Shown piece by piece: positions 31,352 through 35,059 of a DNA stretch of 35,059 bases. The notes under the pieces were generated by a model. The model saw nothing but the letters and a program-made list of their open reading frames with translations. It had not been told where the DNA came from and ran no database searches. Numbering within the stretch: the first letter of the stretch is position 1; each line of letters opens with the position of its first letter. Position numbers and translations under genes: made by a program. Source of the stretch: Pseudomonadota bacterium (GTDB lineage: Bacteria; Pseudomonadota; Alphaproteobacteria; Reyranellales; Reyranellaceae); assembly GCA_018240685.1 (NCBI GenBank), contig JAFEFG010000047.1, forward strand, positions 1 to 35,059. The letters run 5' to 3'.

Positions 31352-31915
31352 TCACGAACCGGCCGGCTTGGCGTCGGCCGGCGGAGCAGCCGGCGGGTTG
31401 GCCGGAGCGCTGTTGTCCGGTGCCGGTGGCGGCACAGGTGTGCCTGTGACCGCTTCCCGGGGGGGCGCGACGGGCTGGGTCGGCGGTTCGCTGGGCTTGT
31501 CTCCGGAGGTGCTGGCTTCCTTGCCGGGGGCGGCGTTCTTCTCCGCCTCCTTGGCCTCGCGCGCCGCCTTCTCCCGGGACGCCCGCTCCCGCTGCTCCTG
31601 GGCGAGTTCGTCTTTTTGCTGCTTCTCGATCTGGGCCTTCTGGCCGCCGCTGGCGGCAACCACCGAGCCGATCTGGGAGCCGCCGCGCGCCTCGTCGACA
31701 GGCACCACCGGCGGGCCGTATTGCTGGCCCGAGGGCGGCGGCGGCAGGACCGAACTCACCGGCACGTCCTTGTCGGCGCCCGGACGCATCTTCAGCAGAT
31801 CGGCGGGGGTGCTGCCGCCGAACCAGCCACACCCCGACAGGAGAGCCAGCGCCGATACGCCAAGCGCGGCCGAGAGCGGCCTCAAGCCCTTCCTGTTCCT
31901 CGAATTCCGCATCAT
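31352..31915 (-). CDS. Lipoprotein with charged coiled-coil and Pro/Ala-rich tail
   Basis: This 187-residue protein starts MMRNSRNRKGLRPLSAALGV and has a lipobox LLSGC-GWFGG (Cys about residue 28). After a Pro-rich stretch (VLPPPPSGQQYGPPVVPVDEARGG) comes a highly charged helix (IEKQQKDELAQEQRERASREKAAREAKEAEKNA), likely a coiled coil. A Pro/Ala-rich tail ends it. The family is not recognised, though such lipoproteins upstream of alaC are something I recall in alphaproteobacteria. AGGTGAGG lies at the start; the second ATG at 31912 is equally possible. The 79-base gap to alaC holds the 10-base palindrome GGCGGCCGCC (31301-31310). Confidence 0.8.
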   Translation of the reverse strand: MMRNSRNRKGLRPLSAALGVSALALLSGCGWFGGSTPADLLKMRPGADKDVPVSSVLPPPPSGQQYGPPVVPVDEARGGSQIGSVVAASGGQKAQIEKQQKDELAQEQRERASREKAAREAKEAEKNAAPGKEASTSGDKPSEPPTQPVAPPREAVTGTPVPPPAPDNSAPANPPAAPPADAKPAGS

Positions 31916-32102
31916 CCTCACCTGCTGAAACCTGCCTGCGCTGTTTAACGAAGGTCGAGACGAAAATTGACCCGTCAGTTGTCGCAGCCTACCTAAGATC
32001 AGGGTCTTGGCAGCCCAGGCGATCCAGCACAAGTTATAGTATCGGGCTGGCACGACTATCGCAAGAAACGCTACAAAGGCAATGACCTAGACGAGGAAAC
32101 GC

Positions 32103-33929
32103 ATGTCGGACAGCACCGCCTCATCCGCTTCTGCCAGCCCCCCAGCAGGCCTTTCGGCGGCGGATTCCGAGAAATTGCAGGCGGCCCTCAAGGACATCGC
32201 CGAACGCAGCCAGAAGCTGCTGAAGGAATTCGTCGACCGCTACGCGGCCGAGGGGCCGCAGCCGGCCGATCCGCTGCGGCTGACCCAGACCTTCATGGAT
32301 TTCACGGCCAAGATGCTGGCCGATCCCAACAAGCTCGTGCAGGCCCAGATCGAACTGTGGCAGCAGTACATGCGGCTCTGGCAGATGACGGCCCAGCGCA
32401 TGATGGGCCAGACGGTCGAGCCGCTGGCGGAGCCGGCCAAGGGCGACCGCCGCTTCAGCGACCCTGCCTGGAAGGACGAGGTCGTCTTCGACTACATCAA
32501 GCAGTCCTACCTCCTGACCGCCCGCTGGCTGCAGGGCACGGTCAAGGAAGTCGAGGGCATCGACGAGAAGACGGCGCGGAAGGTCGACTTCTATACGCGC
32601 CAGTTCATCGACGCGATGTCCCCCAGCAACTTCGCCCTCACCAATCCGCAGGTCGTGAAGGCGACCGTCGAGAGCAAGGGCGAGAACCTGCTCAAGGGCC
32701 TGCAGAACCTTCTCACCGACCTCGAGCGCGGCAAGGGCCGGCTGGCGATCCGCCAGACCGACATGAAGGCGTTCCGTGTCGGGGAGAACGTCGCCACCTC
32801 GCCCGGCAAGGTCGTGTTCCAGAACAAGCTGATCCAGCTCATCCAGTACGCGCCCTCGACCGACGAGGTGTACACGATGCCGCTGCTGATCGTGCCGCCG
32901 TGGATCAACAAGTTCTACATCCTCGACCTCAAGCCGCAGAACTCGTTCATCAAATGGGCCACCGAGCACGGCTACACCGTGTTCGTCGTCTCCTGGGTCA
33001 ATCCCGATGAGGAGCTCGCCAAGCTCACCTTCGAGGACTACATGAAGCTCGGGCCGCTCGCCGCGCTCGACGCGATCGAGCAGGCAACCGGCGAACGCAA
33101 GGTGTCGGCGATCGGCTACTGCATCGGCGGCACTTTGATGGCAGCCACCCTCGCCTACATGGCGGCGCGCGGCGACACGCGCATCGCCGCCTGCACCTTC
33201 TTCACCGCCCAGGTCGACTTCACCGAGCCGGGAGAACTCGGCGTGTTCATCGACGAGGACCAGCTCGCGAGCGTCGAAGAGATCATGGGCAAGAAGGGCT
33301 ATCTCGACGGCACTGAGATGGCGACCACCTTCAACATGCTGCGCGCCAACGACCTCATCTGGTCGTTCGTCGTGAACAACTATCTGATGGGCAAGGATCC
33401 CTTCCCCTTCGATCTGCTGTTCTGGAATGCCGACGCCACGCGCATGCCGGCGGCCGTGCACAGCTACTACCTGCGCAACATGTACCAGAACAATCTGCTG
33501 GCGAAGCCCGGCGGGCTGGTGATCGACAACGTCCCGATCGACCTGCGCAAGATCACGATCCCGATCTACCTGCAGGCCGGCAAGGAAGACCATATCGCGC
33601 CGGCCAGGTCGGTCTACAAGGCGACGCAGCTCTATTCCGGTCCGGTCCGCTTCATGCTGGCCGGCTCCGGCCATATCGCCGGCGTCGTCAACCCGCCGCA
33701 CGCCAAGAAGTACCAGCACTGGCTGAACGAGACGCCCAAGAACCCGCCGACCCTCGAGGAGTGGAAGGCCGGCGCCACCGAGTATCCGGGCTCGTGGTGG
33801 AACGACTGGGACAAGTGGCTGTCGGAGAAGTCCGGTCCCAAGGTGCCCGCCCGTGTACCGGGTGCCGGCGGCCTGCCGGCCCTCGAGGATGCGCCGGGGT
33901 CCTATGTGAAGGTGCGGCTCATCGATTGA
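32103..33929 (+). CDS. phaC: Class I poly(3-hydroxyalkanoate) synthase
   Basis: This 608-residue enzyme polymerises (R)-3-hydroxyacyl-CoA into storage granules. The lipase-like box GYCIGG (338-343) carries nucleophile Cys340. Asp496 (GKEDHIAP) and His524 (GSGHIAGVVNPP) complete the catalytic set. PPWINKFYILDLKPQNSFIKWATEHGYTVFVVSWVNP and FWNADATRMP with the conserved Trp441 are class I features, as is the length. GAGGAAAC precedes the ATG. The 187-base gap upstream holds its promoter, where TATAGT (32035-32040) is a -10 candidate without a clear -35. Class I enzymes prefer C3-C5 monomers. Its last bases overlap the convergent queD gene by eleven bases. No phaA, phaB or phaR is in view. Confidence 0.97.
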   Translation: MSDSTASSASASPPAGLSAADSEKLQAALKDIAERSQKLLKEFVDRYAAEGPQPADPLRLTQTFMDFTAKMLADPNKLVQAQIELWQQYMRLWQMTAQRMMGQTVEPLAEPAKGDRRFSDPAWKDEVVFDYIKQSYLLTARWLQGTVKEVEGIDEKTARKVDFYTRQFIDAMSPSNFALTNPQVVKATVESKGENLLKGLQNLLTDLERGKGRLAIRQTDMKAFRVGENVATSPGKVVFQNKLIQLIQYAPSTDEVYTMPLLIVPPWINKFYILDLKPQNSFIKWATEHGYTVFVVSWVNPDEELAKLTFEDYMKLGPLAALDAIEQATGERKVSAIGYCIGGTLMAATLAYMAARGDTRIAACTFFTAQVDFTEPGELGVFIDEDQLASVEEIMGKKGYLDGTEMATTFNMLRANDLIWSFVVNNYLMGKDPFPFDLLFWNADATRMPAAVHSYYLRNMYQNNLLAKPGGLVIDNVPIDLRKITIPIYLQAGKEDHIAPARSVYKATQLYSGPVRFMLAGSGHIAGVVNPPHAKKYQHWLNETPKNPPTLEEWKAGATEYPGSWWNDWDKWLSEKSGPKVPARVPGAGGLPALEDAPGSYVKVRLID

Positions 33930-34293
33930 GCGCCGGACCGCGATAGGTCACGGACTCGCTGTTGCTGTCGCGGTGCACGGTGACCTTCACCAGCCCCTTG
34001 GTGACAGGGGCCAGGCGCCGCCAGATCCAGGCCGCGAGATTTTCCATCGTCGCCGGGCCGAGATCCGGGATGTCGTCGAGCATGTGATGATCGAGCCCGT
34101 CGCGCGCCTCCGCCAGCGTCCGCTCGAGCAGGCCGAAATCGACCACCATGCCGGTCTCCGGATCGGGCTCGCCGCGTAGCGTCACCTCGGCCCGATAGGA
34201 ATGGCCATGGATGCGCTTGCTCGAGGCGGTATCGATGCTGCGCTTGAGCGTGTGCGCGGCGTCGAAACGAAACGATTTTGTCAGTTCCCACAT
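33919..34293 (-). CDS. queD: 6-carboxytetrahydropterin synthase (QueD/PTPS family), Ser in place of the usual Cys
   Basis: This 124-residue T-fold protein makes 6-carboxy-tetrahydropterin from dihydroneopterin triphosphate, early in queuosine and 7-deazaguanine synthesis. Zinc ligands are His14 (FRFDAAH), His29 and His31 (RIHGHSY). GMVVDFGLLE, LDHHMLDD and PTMENLAAWIW are typical of the family. The catalytic Cys of E. coli QueD (CxxxHGH) is replaced by Ser25 (SKRIHGH). From memory, a proteobacterial subfamily shares this substitution, so it may be functional rather than broken. The ATG at 34293 follows the queE stop by one base (TGA-C-ATG). A longer open frame upstream is ignored because it lies inside queE. 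Confidence 0.9.
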   Translation of the reverse strand: MWELTKSFRFDAAHTLKRSIDTASSKRIHGHSYRAEVTLRGEPDPETGMVVDFGLLERTLAEARDGLDHHMLDDIPDLGPATMENLAAWIWRRLAPVTKGLVKVTVHRDSNSESVTYRGPALNR

Positions 34294-34294
34294 G

Positions 34295-34927
34295 TCAACG
34301 AATGCCGAGATGCTTGTGTGTCTGCGTGCTGAGCTGCCATTGCGGATGGGCAAGGCAGTAGGCGATGGCGCGGGCCGTATTCCCCGCCACGTCCGGCCCA
34401 TCCATCGGCTGCAGCGAGAAGCGACGGAAATCGAGGCCGGCAAAGGTCTCCGGCGCAAGGTGCGGCTGCGGATAGACGAGCTTCAGTTCGTCCCCCTTTC
34501 GCACCTTCAGCGGCTCGGCCGTCTTGGGGCTGACGCAGACCCAGTCGATCCCCGCCGGCACCTCGACCGTGCCGTTGGTCTCCAGCGCGATCTCGAAGCC
34601 ACGGGCATGCAGGGCCTCGATCAGCGCGTCGTCGACCTGCAGCAGCGGCTCGCCACCGGTCAGGACCGTGAAGCGGTGCGCCCGATCGCCCGCCCAGGCC
34701 CGCTCGATCGCATCGGTGAGCGCCCCGGCCGAGCCGTAGCGGCCGCCCTGGGTGCCGTCCATGCCGACGAAGTCGGTGTCGCAGAACCGGCACTGGGCGG
34801 TGGCGCGATCCTCCTCGCGTCCCGACCAGAGGTTGCACCCGGAGAAGCGGCAGAATACCGCCGCCCGCCCGGCCTGCGCCCCTTCGCCCTGCAGCGTCTT
34901 GAAGATCTCCTTGACCGCGTAGCTCAT
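34295..34927 (-). CDS. queE: 7-carboxy-7-deazaguanine synthase (radical SAM)
   Basis: This 210-residue radical SAM enzyme turns 6-carboxy-tetrahydropterin into 7-carboxy-7-deazaguanine. The N-terminus YAVKEIFKTLQGEGAQAGR is the QueE signature. The cluster cysteines are Cys31, Cys46 and Cys49 (C-x14-C-x2-C), the enlarged loop known for Burkholderia-type QueE instead of CxxxCxxC. FTVLTGGEPLLQ is the SAM/substrate strand, ALETNGTVEVPAGIDWVCVSPK is the next, and LQPMDGP is near the end. It is directly followed by queD, overlapping almost stop to start. QueC is not in the window, so the pathway is completed elsewhere. Confidence 0.95.
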   Translation of the reverse strand: MSYAVKEIFKTLQGEGAQAGRAAVFCRFSGCNLWSGREEDRATAQCRFCDTDFVGMDGTQGGRYGSAGALTDAIERAWAGDRAHRFTVLTGGEPLLQVDDALIEALHARGFEIALETNGTVEVPAGIDWVCVSPKTAEPLKVRKGDELKLVYPQPHLAPETFAGLDFRRFSLQPMDGPDVAGNTARAIAYCLAHPQWQLSTQTHKHLGIR

Positions 34928-34945
34928 CCGCCCGCCATGGCGGCC

Positions 34946-35059
34946 CTACTCCGCCGCCTTCAGCCTGCCGCCATTGCGATAGGCGTTCGCCAACGTCACA
35001 TAGTGTGCCGCGGCGCGTTTGAAACCCTCGATGTCCTGTTCGCTGAGGTCGCGCATCTT
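34946..35059 (-). CDS. C-terminal fragment, gamma-carbonic-anhydrase-like hexapeptide protein
   Basis: The last 37 codons of a minus-strand gene read KMRDLSEQDIEGFKRAAAHY, then VTLANAYRNGGRLKAAE and TAG. The pattern '(V/M)R.LS...I......A.HYV..A..YR' is the C-terminal helix of gamma carbonic anhydrase-like left-handed beta-helix proteins (YrdA/PaaY group). The metal-binding and hexapeptide-repeat part is outside the window. It lies 18 bases before queE on the same strand and may share its transcript. Confidence 0.6.
   Translation of the reverse strand, partial: KMRDLSEQDIEGFKRAAAHYVTLANAYRNGGRLKAAE

Overview
This window looks like ordinary chromosomal DNA of a free-living, GC-rich alphaproteobacterium. 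I infer this from the dense protein coding with many ABC-type solute-binding proteins and CoA-ester enzymes, the class I PHA synthase, the alaC-hom-glpX-recJ block, and a perfect FNR/FixK-type box. A Hyphomicrobiales or Reyranella-like organism would fit, but no marker gene settles this. I see no phage, IS element, CRISPR array or resistance island.

Layout. (1) 1-5213, plus strand: a compact CoA-ester operon. It holds the end of a MaoC-type hydratase, an acyl-CoA dehydrogenase, a second MaoC protein, a class III CoA-transferase, a malyl-CoA/beta-methylmalyl-CoA lyase-like enzyme and an MFS transporter. Together they could take up, activate, oxidise, hydrate and cleave a small branched or dicarboxylic acid. 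(2) 5210-5838, minus: a two-TM protein and a YbjQ/UPF0145 protein. (3) 5935-11155: two solute-binding proteins without permeases, a VOC protein, a dienelactone-hydrolase-like protein on the minus strand and an Asp-box (BNR) propeller protein. (4) 11188-14753: a DJ-1/PfpI protein and an XRE-cupin regulator, divergent from an MHS-type symporter and a metallo-beta-lactamase-fold hydrolase. A palindromic operator candidate lies between them.

(5) 14757-18300, minus: a Cache-HAMP adenylate/guanylate cyclase and a Tat-exported solute-binding protein. (6) 18301-20109: a perfect FNR/FixK-type site before a 61-residue zinc-ribbon-like gene, then an LLM flavin oxidoreductase and a small lipoprotein. (7) 20325-24684: a TPR protein and a FecR-domain protein with eleven hexapeptide repeats, convergent with a large MscS-type channel. 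(8) 24685-25139: a gene-poor stretch with an AT-rich tandem repeat, then tRNA-Glu(TTC).

(9) 25228-31915, minus: recJ, a small exported protein, glpX, hom, alaC and a lipoprotein, which is core housekeeping. (10) 32103-33929, plus: phaC. (11) 33919-35059, minus: queD and queE of the 7-deazaguanine pathway and the C-terminus of a gamma-carbonic-anhydrase-like protein.

No wholly new system is obvious. The best leads are the CoA-ester operon with a nested palindrome inside it, the FNR/FixK box at the mini zinc-ribbon gene, the TPR/FecR hexapeptide-repeat pair, the divergent DJ-1/XRE-cupin and MHS/MBL locus, and the Cys-less QueD.
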